Below, piece after piece: positions 46,669 through 58,225 of a DNA stretch of 64,000 nucleotides. The stretch comes from Syncephalis plumigaleata. Lineage: Eukaryota > Zoopagomycota > Zoopagomycetes > Zoopagales > Piptocephalidaceae. The notes beneath the pieces are model-generated. The model did not search any database, was not told where the DNA came from, and worked only from the letters and a program-made list of their open reading frames with translations. Where the stretch lies: NCBI GenBank assembly GCA_025201365.1, contig JAIXMF010000001.1:2356001-2420000 (forward strand), written 5' to 3'. Both the position numbers and the translations under genes were made by a program. Numbering within the stretch: position 1 is the first letter of the stretch; every line of letters begins with the position of its first letter.

Positions 46669-47922
46669 ATGTCAAAAAAGTCCAATAAGCTCAAGGGTCA
46701 GGAGGGTGTGGAGAGTAGGACAGAGATAGACGAGAATGCAGCTTTACAAAAGTTGAGTGCATTCGGTGCGCAATTTATGGCAGCACTTGGTGTGGAGCAT
46801 TCAGCGCCAAACGGTGAACAAGAGCAATCTAACGAGTCATCCGTTGAAAACGACGATTCCGATTCTTATGCCAGTAGTGAAGATGGTAAGGAAGTGCCTG
46901 ATGCTATCAACGCATATGTATGAATAATACTAAAGGATACAATGTAGAAGGAGAGACAACAAAGCAGGCTATTGCAAACAATCGTTCAGTAGAAGATACG
47001 AAACAAGTAGAGGTGATGGTATTCAAGGATCCAACAGTTCAACGGACGGCCACCTCGAACAGGCATGACTACAAATCATTCATGGTAATAATGATGTTGT
47101 AGCGGATAGTAGATAGCAGTGTACATGAACTAACCATATACTAGTCCTCGAAAATAGAGAAAATCAATGAGGAGAAAACGATAATGAAACCGAAAAGTAA
47201 AGAGGAACAACAAGAGGAAATGTAGGCAGCTAGCTCTAATGGTCTATACTAGCTGTGTTTACACGCTAATCCTGTTATTACTAGTGAGGATCGTATTCAT
47301 GACAAAGAGCTTGATGATTTATTACAAAGTTCCAATTTGATTGAACGTATTGGTAAGTATGGCACATATCAGTACCAACAGCTATATAATGATAATAATT
47401 ATGATAATAATAATGCCCTGTCAATAGCAACGGAGAAATTGGAGGGAAAGGATCGAAGAAAGTTCCTACAAGGAAAGATGGTGGAACTAGGAGCAAAGGT
47501 AAGGAGGATGATCGGTAGCGGGATAGTATACGATCTAATATGCCATTTAGCCTGTTCACGGGAAAGGTCGCTTGCCGTTTAATGTTCATGTGGGCATACA
47601 GGAGAGTAGGAAAAAGAAGGTCGATCAACAGTTGGAGGAGGCGCGCAATTTGGGCATGTATCGCAATTCACTTCGACGCGAGCTAGAGGATAGAATGGGC
47701 GTGAAACGTAAGAAGCAAGATGCTGTACGTAAAGATCGTGGCATAAAGATGGCCACGGGTAAATATAAAGATGGCGCATTGCATATTAGTACGGGTGAAT
47801 TGCAAAGAATTGCACGCGATAATGGAGCATCCTCTGGAGCATCATCACATCGTCAAAAAAGAGGCGGAGGCGGTGGAGGTGGAGGAGGTAAACGATCGAG
47901 TAAAAAGCGAAAACATAAATGA
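46669..47922 (+). CDS. Faf1/C1orf131-type SSU processome protein
   Basis: Six exons (46669-46885, 46948-47084, 47145-47221, 47285-47352, 47428-47498, 47602-47922) give 296 residues. An acidic N-terminal half is followed by VEVMVFKDPT, EKLEGKDRRKFLQGKMVELG and a highly basic coiled region with AKESRKKKVDQQLEEARNLG, RRELEDRMGVKRKKQ and KMATGKYKDGALHIS. It ends in a Gly run and KRSSKKRKHK, a nuclear/nucleolar signal. The VxVFxDP motif and the LGAK...basic block fit the DUF4602 family (human C1orf131, yeast Faf1), which acts in early 40S assembly. It is 246 bp downstream of Rxt3 on the same strand. Confidence 0.75.
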
Positions 47923-48291
47923 GCATTCCAACCGACTAGCGTAGTTAGCCTTTAACTTTTATTTTTATCAATAAATAATGTTGCATATTAGTTAGCATCA
48001 TTGTCATTGCCATTATGTGAATGATGCTATACTGGTCTTCCACAGTAGACAATCTGAGATGAACATGAAACAAGGCAGAGTGCGAAACTGGTTTATCGTT
48101 TAATGGTTGTTTAGAAGTCAGGAGCCTGAGTGTTTCTGTCAATGAAAAGGGGAATCGTCTATTTCATCGGTCGTTGTTTTCATTCAACTTTCTCGTCTTT
48201 CCTCGCGTTCACTTTCTTGGCACTATTATTATTAAAAAAGCAGCGCTTTTCCTTATATTCTCCATATTTCTTCGACACTTACATCGTTAAC

Positions 48292-49267
48292 ATGGGTTTC
48301 TTTCAAGAGCTTCGTTCGGGACAATACACCATTTATGCGCAATGGTGAGTAGAGCAGAGATGACAGTTGGAAATACAAGATAAACTAAAGTGTATCTATA
48401 CATATTCCTCTTGGTCCTGTCATAACAATGATAATAGGTCTGCACTAATCTCGGTGCCATGTAAGTAGTTTGTGTATGTCTTGGTTGTATTCTAGCTAAC
48501 GAACAGCAGTATTGATTATCCTTGGTATCTTCGAGTTGACCAATCTTCATATCTTTGCCATTCTCGCATTGTAAGTAGATCGGCTAGTCTGTGTTTACTA
48601 GTAGCTCACCTAAAGCAATATACCACGTAGTGTGTTCGCCTTTCTGATTGTTTTTAGCGAGATTCCACTATGTCTTAAGGTAGGTTGATAGCTAGTCTCA
48701 TACCGCGCACTACTAATATAGTGGTAACATAGTGCTGTCCTACAAGTCAACGATTGTAAGTGTTGCTGAGGCTGGTTGTAGTGCGGATGCGGATGTATAG
48801 GTTTACCAAGCCTTCCTTATCTAGTTGCAAGCAATATAGTTGTTTACCTTTGCAGTCTATTTACTAACTGTATACTTGATGATGTAATTTAGTGACAACT
48901 TCATGAGACGATTTGAAAACAACTATTTCCGCGCGGGCATGTATGGCATGTAAGTATGATGTTAGCAAATAAGGGGGCATTCATTTCTAATAGTTACAAT
49001 GTACAACGATAGATTCGCACTTGTTGAATGGCTTTCATTGACGCAATCCATCACCATTATGATTCTCGGAGCAATCACTCTGACGATTGCGGCTATTTGC
49101 TACGGTAAGCTCACGAGTATACCTATTGATGTGGCACCATTCGCTGACTATCATTCTTTTCCTTAGCATTTGCCGGTGCTAAAAATCAAGAACGAGCCAC
49201 TAGTAAGATCACTGGTGGTACTGGCGTTGCTACTGCCGTAGCCACCAATGCCTATGGTATGGCATAG
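48292..49267 (+). CDS. TVP18: Golgi membrane protein TVP18
   Basis: Eight small exons (48292-48344, 48438-48460, 48507-48570, 48631-48679, 48733-48755, 48893-48949, 49013-49104, 49167-49267) give 153 residues. Four hydrophobic segments surround the family signature CPTSQRFDNFMRRFENNYFR, then AGMYGI, LVEWLSLTQSITIMILGAIT and the C-terminal AFAGAKNQE. These match TVP18, a tetraspan protein of late Golgi vesicles in fungi. The ATG follows a pyrimidine-rich leader. Two 23-nt micro-exons are notable; the third acceptor (GAACAG or GAACAGCAG) is ambiguous by one codon. Confidence 0.85.
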
Positions 49268-49625
49268 GCTTATATCTACTTGATATTATATTTGTTGTTG
49301 TTATTGCCTTCAAGGCTATACTCCCTTCTTCTAAGCAATATATTCAGTAATAATTGAATTTACTATTATACGTGATACTCGCCTCCCTTCCCTTTCAACT
49401 GTTTAGTTTATTGATGCTGATTAATGTATATCGCAATAATGATCTTGCTTTAGTATTTTAATAGTTACTAATTTCCCAATTGAAGGGATGATGATGTACA
49501 TAGCATGGTAGATATGGACGTATCGGTAGGCATACTTGTATTATTACTCGGTTGTGATTATTGAAATGTAAATTGGCTGCAATATGTGCTTCGCTACATT
49601 ATCAATCTTCTCTAGCATGATGCGA

Positions 49626-52600
49626 CTACTCGGGATTCTTTATAGTCTTTGCATTGTCAAGCAATTCTGATATAATTCTCTAGCACATATATATATGTGA
49701 GATAAGCATGCTATAATATTTAATCCAAGTAGTATGACTTACCTGCATGTTGCTGAATAATTTACTGGTTGCGGCATCGAACGAGACGGTATCTATTTGA
49801 ATCTTTGCAAGATGTTCCTATTGTTCGGTTGCTCAATGATAAAGTCAATATTGTAATCCGCTCCTGTGATATATGAACTTCACAGTAGGATTTCCTCACT
49901 TTAACGAATCTCCACCTAGATTTGATCACGTGATGATACACTTGCTCATTATTACGTCAGGATCTATAACGATCACCCACTCGCCTCTTATTCCCTTACA
50001 CAAACAATCAACAACCACCCGACGATTCAACATAAAGTAGCATTCGCCATGCTACGCTTCCCGCTCATCAACAAGTACTACGCGAACTAGTACATCTTCG
50101 ACTAACTCGGCAAAGATGCGCTGTAGCAAACTCACATCTACTGCTGGTACCTCTTTACATTCATAGCTGTTCTAGCTATATAAGCGTACTTACATTTATA
50201 CGAAATAAAGACATTATCTTATCACACACTTACTCATCGAACAATACCCTCTACTCTACAATTCTCTCAACTTATCATAGTGTCTTATCTTAACACGAGC
50301 TCTCGAATCTATCGTAACATTATTTCAGGCAGAACAAATTGCCGCGTTACAATTTTGGTGCTCACTACAGGGAGTTCTTCTAGCTAAGACTAAGACATTT
50401 ATTTTTCATATTTTAGTTACATTTCTACATCAAGTATCGCAATGGACGGCAAGATCGGATGTATGGAAGCCCCTACCTTCGGAGGACGCAAGAGTGAAGA
50501 CCCCGAGAAATGGCTGAGCCGATTCAAGAAGATCAAACGTGCAAACAATTGGCTCGACGACCAAGCAATCGCAATGGCAGGAGTCAGCTTAGAAGGGACG
50601 GCCGAGGCATGGTATGAATCCATCGAAGAAGTGACTACGACCTGGCAAGAATTCGAGAATGCCTTCCGTAGTAAATATGTTACCGTTGGCTATAAACATC
50701 ATGCAACTAGGCAGCTCTTCTCGTATCGTCAAGGAAAAGAAGAATCCATCGACGAGCTACTCACCACATTGGATAGCCTGATCAAGCGTGCGGAAATTAC
50801 AAGCGACGAGGTCAAGTTGGAATTACTAGCTCAAGCTATTCGACCGGAGTACAAGCGTGAATTTCGAAAGGAAGGTCCAAATACATACCGACGAGCCAAG
50901 GAGTTATTACTGCGAGAAGAAAGTCTTGATTTAGAAGCGCAGGATATCTTACCAAGTATCAAGGCATCCTACGACCAACCAGCGTTAATTGGTCGGACCA
51001 AGAGCGAAGAAAGCAAGAGTCAGTCTCTCGAAACCAGCATGGAACGTCTAATGGAGCGATTTCAAGAAATGTCGCTCAACATGATACAAGCCATGGTACA
51101 AGAAAAGAGCAAGCCCACGGAACGAAACAATGAGCGTTCATTCAGCGAAAGACGATGTTACAATTGTCAAGGCAAAGGACATATGGCCCGAGAATGTCCC
51201 CAGAGACAAGGAGAAAATCTGAATCTATTAGATAACGATGCTAATGAAGATGATTTGTTCCCCTTAGGAAAGAGGAAAGAATGAGATATAGCTATTCCCG
51301 CTACAAGGAAGAACGCTAGAAAAGCCGTTGCTACCGATATGGAAATGGATATCCAAGAACAGACGGTACCAACAACACACGTTGCGCAACCAACGGTACA
51401 AGCGAAGGATGTACCACGAAGGAAAGCCCCCGCAGCGAAAGAAGGAAATGTGGCTGCAAGAGTTCCCCGGCAACCACGAATGCCTCCTAATCTAAATTTG
51501 GAGACAGACAGAAATGCGTACAAGATTGAGGATCAACTACGTTCGACGCCAGCAAATATCTCGATTGCACAACTGATTTACCAATCACCGGCAATCAGAC
51601 AACAGTTAGCACGAGCTTTACGACGTGAGATGGATGCCAACAATCTTGATGATGAAATTGGTCACAATTACACTTCAGCTCGACGACGTGTAATCATCAA
51701 CGGTATAGAAGTAATGGCAATTATCGATACTGGAGCTGCCAGCTCGGTGATCAGCCCTGCGTTGGTCTCACACTTAGGTATACGACCTAGACACCGCGTT
51801 GATCGAGTATTGGTCACCGCAGATGGACAACGACATACTCCCCGGCATATGGTGAAAGACTTACCCATAAGTATTGGACCCCTCACTTTACCCGCGGATA
51901 TCATTGTATTCGAAAGAACAGGTCATCTACTGATTCTAGGTATCGACTGGATGAAGAGAAATTCCATTACACCAGATATCATTCAAAACAAGTTAATTTA
52001 TCGAAAGGATGGTATAACAATGGAAATTCCCATGAATACGCAGCAGTACGACGATATCGACCCCCTATTAGAGGACGCTCCCGTATTTGCCGCTCCAGAC
52101 ACGCCTCCAACGGATACCGCCAGCATTGAAACCTTATTCGAACATTTCAGTGTACAAAATGAAGGAGTAACTGCCGTGAACAGTCAAAGCGATTCCGGAA
52201 ACGATGCAGATCTCGATATCATGGACCCGGACGATCTGTTTGGACTCGCAGTCACTACACCAACCACTGCTTATCAACCGTTACCGGAAGACGACAGAGC
52301 CCAGTTACAAGCGGTAGTTGACGACTTTAAGGATGTTTTCGCAGAGGAAATCGAGGAATTAGGACGTACAACCGCAGCAACGCACTCGATTGATACAGGA
52401 GATCATTCGCCGGTAAGAATTCGACCTTACCGTGTACCACAAGCAATGCTACGTCAAATCAAAGAAGAAATCGAGAAGATGAAGCAAAGTGGCGTAATCG
52501 AAGAAGCGCAATCACCCTGGTGTGCTCCACTTGTGCCCATTCAAAAGAAGAACGGTGGACTACGTCTATGTGTCGACTATCGAAAGTTAAATGCAATCAC

Positions 52601-55600
52601 TAGAAAGGATAAGTATCCCTTACCTTTAATTGACGAAATCATGGACGCCTTAGGTGGATCATCAGTTTACTCAACACTCGATGCGCGTTCTGGATATTGG
52701 CAAGTCCCTTTGGCTACGGAAGACGATCGCGACAAAACAGCTTTTGCAATTCCTGGTGGAGGCTTTTACCGCTTTTTAGTTATGCCTTTCGGTCTAGCAA
52801 ACGCCCCCGGAACGTATCAACGCATGATGGAACGTGTGTTCGCTGATATGTTATGGAAAAACGTCATAGTATTCATTGACGACATTATTATTTACTCGAA
52901 GAATGTGGACGAACATTTGGAACATCTAAAAATAGCCCTCGATAGATGCCGAAAAGTTCAACTTCAACTATCTCCCACTAAATGCTTCATTGGATATCAA
53001 GGACTGGAATATTTAGGTTTTCGAATTTCAGCTCATGGTTTAGCACCCACCCCGAACAAAATCGATGCGATTATACATGCTAAACCGCCTACTAACGTTA
53101 CGACGGTTAGATCATTTATGGGCCTGGCCAGTTATTATAGACGCTTTGTGGAAGGCTTTGCAACTATATCACGCCCATTAAATCGATTAATGCGGAAGAA
53201 TACGCCCTGGTCGTGGGATGAAGATCAAATAGAAGCGTTTCAAACGTTGCAATCCAAACTCGCTAACGCTCCTATTCTACGATTTGTAGATTGGAACTTA
53301 CCTTTTGTTTTAACTACAGATGGATCGGGACGAGGTCTTGGAGCAATCCTACAACAACGGTTGCCCGATCAGAAGGAAGTTGTTATTTCTTATGCTAGCC
53401 GTAGTCTCAGTCAAGCCGAAAGCAATTATAGTCCCACCCATCTGGAAGGACTCGCCGTCATATGGGCTGTAAAGCATTACCGACATTACCTGTATGGACG
53501 ACGATTTACGCTTAAAACGGATCACTCTGCATTATTATCGCTATTTAAGACGTCAGAACCACTCACCGGTCGACTAGCTAGATGGCAATTAATGTTAATG
53601 GAATACGACTACGACATCGAACATATCAAAGGCAAGATAAACCCGGCAGATTACTTATCTCGACATCCAGCTCCTATGGAACAGCATACCGACCTATTTG
53701 CAATGTCATTCACCTTCTATAACGCAACTAGAGATTATGTGAACAAAATGGTTTATCCTACCAACGCCACGGAAATTGAAAGAAAGCGATTACGAAGAAT
53801 CGCAGGAAAGTATAAGGTTATCGATGATAAATTGTATCAAGTTATCAATAATCAGGAAAAGGAAGTATTACATGAGCATAACGCTCACGAGGAAATAGCA
53901 AGGATACATAATGAAGGACACAATGGTGTCGAAAATACATGGAGACGTGTGAAGATGCGTTTCGCCGGCATCGGTTTATACAAAGTCGTGAAAGAAGTAG
54001 TAAAAGGATGCGACATATGCCAGCGAAATACTACGACGGCCATTAGACAGGAACCTATGCATTCTATCAGTTCCAGTTATCCATTCCAATTACTCGGTGT
54101 TGACGCCATGGGACCCATCAACCCCATCAGTACGTCCGGAAATCGATATATTTTGACAGCTATCGATTACTTCACTAAATGGCCTATTGCTCGAGCTACC
54201 AAGGATATCACCACTGAGACGGTCATTCGTTTCTTAATAGAAGATGTTGTGGCATTATATGGAGTTCCTCAGCAGTTAATTACGGATCGAGGAGCCGACT
54301 TCACGAGCGATTTAGCCGACGAATTCTTTAAGTATTTACGAATTCATCATACTCCTACTACTGCTTATAGACCACAAGCGAACGGTCAAGTAGAACGGTT
54401 AAATCGAACATTGAAAGAGCAGCTAACTAAACTGACTAACGGCAATTTACAATGGGATGTAGATTTATGGAAAGCTTTATTAGTTATTCGCACCATGACC
54501 AGTGCTACTACGAAGTTTACCCCTAGTCGTTTGTTATATGGTTATGAGCTCAAAACGCCAGCCGTATGGACGTTGAATACGAATAGTTTCATTGATTCCG
54601 AAGAAGAATACGATCAACGTTTACAAAGTATTCAGTACGAATTACCGAAGTTACGAGAAGTGGCTCAAGAGAATACGCGAATTGCACAGATACGTCAGAA
54701 GATTCGCTACGATCGAACGGTTCAACCGCGTTCTTTCCAACCAAATACGGAGGTTTTATTACGGGTAATGGTATCATCAAGCGGAAAATTCACTAACTTG
54801 TATGATGGACCGTACAAAGTCATTCGTTTATTACACCCCGGTACTTACCTTATATCGGATGGTAAGAGTTTCGATATCGTTCACGTCGACAGACTTAAAC
54901 CATACCACGAATATCAACAAATGATACCTGTCGTTCGACCAAGCCAACTACGATCCACTCTTCGTCGCTTCCGACAACCTTGAACGAGGACGTCAAGCAT
55001 TTGTGTGGGCATGTAATCCGCTCCTGTGATATATGAACTTCACAGTAGGATTTCCTCACTTTAACGAATCTCCACCTAGATTTGATCACGTGATGATACA
55101 CTTGCTCATTATTACGTCAGGATCTATAACGATCACCCACTCGCCTCTTATTCCCTTACACAAACAATCAACAACCACCCGACGATTCAACATAAAGTAG
55201 CATTCGCCATGCTACGCTTCCCGCTCATCAACAAGTACTACGCGAACTAGTACATCTTCGACTAACTCGGCAAAGATGCGCTGTAGCAAACTCACATCTA
55301 CTGCTGGTACCTCTTTACATTCATAGCTGTTCTAGCTATATAAGCGTACTTACATTTATACGAAATAAAGACATTATCTTATCACACACTTACTCATCGA
55401 ACAATACCCTCTACTCTACAATTCTCTCAACTTATCATAGTGTCTTATCTTAACACGAGCTCTCGAATCTATCGTAACATTATTTCAGGCAGAACAAATT
55501 GCCGCGTTACAATATTTTCTTGTCTTCTTGGCAATTACCTCAAAGAATTCTTTATAGTCATAGTCAGATGATTCATCGTATGTGGCGGTAAAGTCATGAA

Positions 55601-57479
55601 GATTTTGCACTCCTAGTCATCATTCGCTATGGTTAATGCGAGTAGCTTTCATCTCGTGTTATCACTAACCTGGTACAGTGCCATTACACTCACCATCACT
55701 CATACTATTTCCGAGTAATTTCTGATAAAGTAGTCGACTATTACGCCCGAGTCGCTTTACTTGCTCTATTAGTCGTGTTTTCTCTTCATGATGCGTGGCA
55801 TTAATTTCCTCCAACGCTTGACTGTATCGTTTGCTTTGATATTCCATTTGTTCTTTTTCCATCTTAGTCAAAATAAATTAATATTAACATTTGATCATCT
55901 AGTTACCTTGCCATTTTACACGCTCCTCAATGTATCGTTTCTCTAGGGTGCAATACCTAATCTGCCACTCTTTCAATTTCTCTTTAGCCAATACTAGTTC
56001 TGCCTGCATCTCTGGTTAGCATAGGCATCGCAATATATATCATGTGCATGCCATACCCACATTTTGCACTTCTCTTTGCTTTGTCAATCGTTTTTGAATG
56101 GTTGACAACCGAACATGTAGATCTTGGATAGAGGATGCATTACGAATGACCCTCCTATAGGATGGATTACTACCGGATGTGTAATTCGCGGTGGAACACA
56201 CAGTGTACGATGAACTACCACTCAAGTTGGTATCTGTATTACCATTTCGTTGTTTATACACTAGCGAACGATTGCGACCAAGTAGATTTTCTATTTGTCC
56301 AATTGCTCGGGGTATTCCGCTTGATCTCTTGCTTGAAGTACCAGATACATTATCCTTGCTTCTGTCGAATAAAGATGTAGTAGTCGGGATTCCATCGAGT
56401 GCAAAGTTACATTTGCTAGATGTTGACCCTTCTTTCGATGTTCTCGCTTGGAAGCCGTCTCTATATGATTTAGTCGAATCATGCTTACTATTTTTATTCT
56501 TATAAATAATTCTTCGTCCATCCAATGAGCTATGGTGATGCTGACGAGTACGTGTGGAATGAGACGAGTGTGCAATAGGGAAATGATCATTTGACGTATC
56601 AACTAATGCTAATATGGTCGATCTACTCGCTCGATCAATTCGTGTTAGAGTATTTGCAGCTTGTTTGGGGTTTCCAAGTGTAAGGTCGCATCCTACGTTG
56701 ATCGAACTATGCTTCAACGAGTGTCGCATTGCTCGTTTCGTTGTGGATCGCATACTGATGTGGCCGCTTTCTACTCCTTCCTGCTTATGGTCGTGTGATT
56801 TTGATTGACGACGAGCACGATCCAGTCGAATTAGCTGCTTATGTCGCGTGACTGGAGGAAATCGAGCATGATCTACTTGGTTATTATCAATACTATTATT
56901 ATCATTATGGTGTATTGGTGTATTTGTAGGCTGTTCATTCTTAGTTTTACGCGAATGTCTACTGGCATCACTAACTGCACGACGACGAGATGACCTTTGA
57001 CTCGACGACGATTTCTCGTATGAAATGTATGTCGAACTGTTTTCGTGTGATAATGCGCTATGACTTGACATTTCCTTCCGTGACTTTGATCGTAGAGGCA
57101 GCCAGTCATTCGGTCTGGTCACATCGAGGGAATGTCGCCGAGCCGGTAATGTGGTCGGAGAGTAAGTTAAACGAGCTAGCAACTCATCCACCGAGGGATG
57201 CTGCTGGAATGCTCGCGAGTTAGTTACCTCGACACACGTATCATCATCGCTATCCTCGGGCGTGTTCCTCTGCACATCACGATCAGTGTGGGATGTATTG
57301 CGATGCTCACTATCTGCCTTCCTACTGAATAATCGATAATAAGGGCTAGACTTCTTTATCGCACTCTGTACTATTTTACTAATGGTGTCGGGTTGTTTGC
57401 ATTCTTGCTCTTTACGCGGTGGTTTCACGTAGTTAGTTTGCCTTCCGGTTGATTTCTTTGTCGATTTAAATAAATACAT
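49626..57479 (-). CDS. Ser/Arg-rich coiled-coil protein with retrotransposon in an intron
   Basis: Exons on the minus strand: 57479-56057, 56011-55907, 55852-55670, 55612-55539, 49817-49743, 49679-49626; about 637 residues from the first ATG (MYLFKSTKKSTGRQTNYVKP). The N-terminal two thirds is basic, Ser/His/Arg-rich and disordered. The C-terminal third is a coiled coil (VRLSTIQKRLTKQREVQNV, MQAELVLAKEKLKEWQIRY, EQMEYQSKRYSQALEEINAT). It then continues DFTATYDESSDYDYKEFFE, EHLAKIQIDTVSFDAATSKL and RIISELLDNAKTIKNPE. All six phases agree. The fifth intron contains the whole 5.66-kb LTR element; without it the intron would be about 57 nt. Family not recognised; coiled coil plus basic tail would suit a cytoskeletal or spindle-pole protein (guess). 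Confidence 0.7.
49852..50351 (+). repeat. 5' LTR
   Basis: 500 bp, begins tgtaatccgctcc and ends cgttaca. It contains a TATA-like gctatataagcg near 50174 and an AATAAA-like site near 50203, the expected promoter and polyadenylation signals. Confidence 0.93.
50442..51284 (+). CDS. retrotransposon Gag
   Basis: 280-codon ORF of the LTR element. It has the retrotransposon Gag capsid-type helix region (WYESIEEVTTTWQEFENAFR) and a C-terminal CCHC zinc knuckle (CYNCQGKGHMARECP). Gag packages the element RNA into virus-like particles. It ends 54 bp before the pol ORF. Confidence 0.9.
   Translation: MDGKIGCMEAPTFGGRKSEDPEKWLSRFKKIKRANNWLDDQAIAMAGVSLEGTAEAWYESIEEVTTTWQEFENAFRSKYVTVGYKHHATRQLFSYRQGKEESIDELLTTLDSLIKRAEITSDEVKLELLAQAIRPEYKREFRKEGPNTYRRAKELLLREESLDLEAQDILPSIKASYDQPALIGRTKSEESKSQSLETSMERLMERFQEMSLNMIQAMVQEKSKPTERNNERSFSERRCYNCQGKGHMARECPQRQGENLNLLDNDANEDDLFPLGKRKE
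51339..54983 (+). CDS. retrotransposon Pol (PR-RT-RH-IN)
   Basis: 1214-codon ORF. In order: aspartic protease (IDTGAASSVI), reverse transcriptase (LDARSGYWQVPL; catalytic VFIDDIIIYSK), RNase H (LTTDGSGRGLGAIL), integrase zinc finger (H-x-H with CDICQRN), the DDE core (GVDAMGPI, DRGADFTSD, QANGQVERLN) and a GPY/F-type C-terminal module (YDGPYKVIRL). No chromodomain seen. Family-level assignment is secure. Confidence 0.93.
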   Translation: MEMDIQEQTVPTTHVAQPTVQAKDVPRRKAPAAKEGNVAARVPRQPRMPPNLNLETDRNAYKIEDQLRSTPANISIAQLIYQSPAIRQQLARALRREMDANNLDDEIGHNYTSARRRVIINGIEVMAIIDTGAASSVISPALVSHLGIRPRHRVDRVLVTADGQRHTPRHMVKDLPISIGPLTLPADIIVFERTGHLLILGIDWMKRNSITPDIIQNKLIYRKDGITMEIPMNTQQYDDIDPLLEDAPVFAAPDTPPTDTASIETLFEHFSVQNEGVTAVNSQSDSGNDADLDIMDPDDLFGLAVTTPTTAYQPLPEDDRAQLQAVVDDFKDVFAEEIEELGRTTAATHSIDTGDHSPVRIRPYRVPQAMLRQIKEEIEKMKQSGVIEEAQSPWCAPLVPIQKKNGGLRLCVDYRKLNAITRKDKYPLPLIDEIMDALGGSSVYSTLDARSGYWQVPLATEDDRDKTAFAIPGGGFYRFLVMPFGLANAPGTYQRMMERVFADMLWKNVIVFIDDIIIYSKNVDEHLEHLKIALDRCRKVQLQLSPTKCFIGYQGLEYLGFRISAHGLAPTPNKIDAIIHAKPPTNVTTVRSFMGLASYYRRFVEGFATISRPLNRLMRKNTPWSWDEDQIEAFQTLQSKLANAPILRFVDWNLPFVLTTDGSGRGLGAILQQRLPDQKEVVISYASRSLSQAESNYSPTHLEGLAVIWAVKHYRHYLYGRRFTLKTDHSALLSLFKTSEPLTGRLARWQLMLMEYDYDIEHIKGKINPADYLSRHPAPMEQHTDLFAMSFTFYNATRDYVNKMVYPTNATEIERKRLRRIAGKYKVIDDKLYQVINNQEKEVLHEHNAHEEIARIHNEGHNGVENTWRRVKMRFAGIGLYKVVKEVVKGCDICQRNTTTAIRQEPMHSISSSYPFQLLGVDAMGPINPISTSGNRYILTAIDYFTKWPIARATKDITTETVIRFLIEDVVALYGVPQQLITDRGADFTSDLADEFFKYLRIHHTPTTAYRPQANGQVERLNRTLKEQLTKLTNGNLQWDVDLWKALLVIRTMTSATTKFTPSRLLYGYELKTPAVWTLNTNSFIDSEEEYDQRLQSIQYELPKLREVAQENTRIAQIRQKIRYDRTVQPRSFQPNTEVLLRVMVSSSGKFTNLYDGPYKVIRLLHPGTYLISDGKSFDIVHVDRLKPYHEYQQMIPVVRPSQLRSTLRRFRQP
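55012..55511 (+). repeat. 3' LTR
   Basis: 500 bp, identical on reading to the 5' LTR; followed by atattttcttg of the host intron. Confidence 0.93.
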
Positions 57480-57982
57480 AGGCACAATAAATAGATGGCT
57501 ACCTGATGGATATGCAGCCTTGATAAAGTCACTATACAATTTTACGTACAAGTTTACTAGCTGCTTTAACAGGTGAAGAAACAAGATAATCGATCAATAG
57601 CCGTAATAGCGGTTGTTGTTGTTGTTGTTGCCGTATGGAATGAATACACTTGTATTATATTGTATGGTATTGTACTGAATATCAATGCTTGTCTCGGCAG
57701 CTATCGCGTTGTCGTAGCTTGTTGACAACCACATTGATGGTAGGCAAGATACTAACCGCGCCCATTATAATCAAGCCTAGGCGATAAGTATACACTTGTA
57801 TATTGTAGATATGACTGTAGATCATTGATATGTAACATGGTTTAAGCGATAGTGCTCTATTTCTTTTTTATTTATTTGTATTAAGATGTTGATAAAGTAG
57901 CAGCAACAAGCATGCTACAATCAAACGCAAATGCAAGTATCGCTACTGTCATTGAGACGACAGCCATCTATTCACACGGCAT

Positions 57983-58007
57983 TACAGGCTTTTTCCATCC
58001 AATTTGC
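57983..58007. repeat. end fragment of the 9997-11053 repeat family
   Basis: tacaggctttttccatccaa and the next bases match the complement of the right end at 11029-11053 and of 28893. Only the terminus is present. It lies about 220 bp upstream of the next gene start. Confidence 0.5.
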
Positions 58008-58225
58008 TCATTGTCATGATAAACATATCAATAACCGATGCTAGGTTGGAATATACAATAGTAATTATACATGCATTATTAACTACGTTGACGGCTACAA
58101 TTGCTTCGACGAAAGCAGGCATATGTGATACACGAATTTGTCTTTACTTTCAGATAAACGGCGTTATAAGGCGGCTAGGGGCAATAATACGTTTTTCCCT
58201 AGTTCTTCTTCTTACAGCTGTTACA

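Larger units (their letters stand above)
49852..55511 (+). mobile_element. Ty3/Gypsy LTR retrotransposon, looks whole
   Basis: 5.66 kb with two 500-bp LTRs (TG...CA ends) that are identical as far as read by eye, flanked by ATAT on both sides (4-5-bp target duplication). Between them lie a gag ORF and a pol ORF in the order protease, reverse transcriptase, RNase H, integrase, the Ty3/Gypsy (Metaviridae) order. No envelope gene. No breaks noticed. Identical LTRs indicate a very recent insertion. It lies on the strand opposite to the host gene, inside an intron. Confidence 0.95.
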
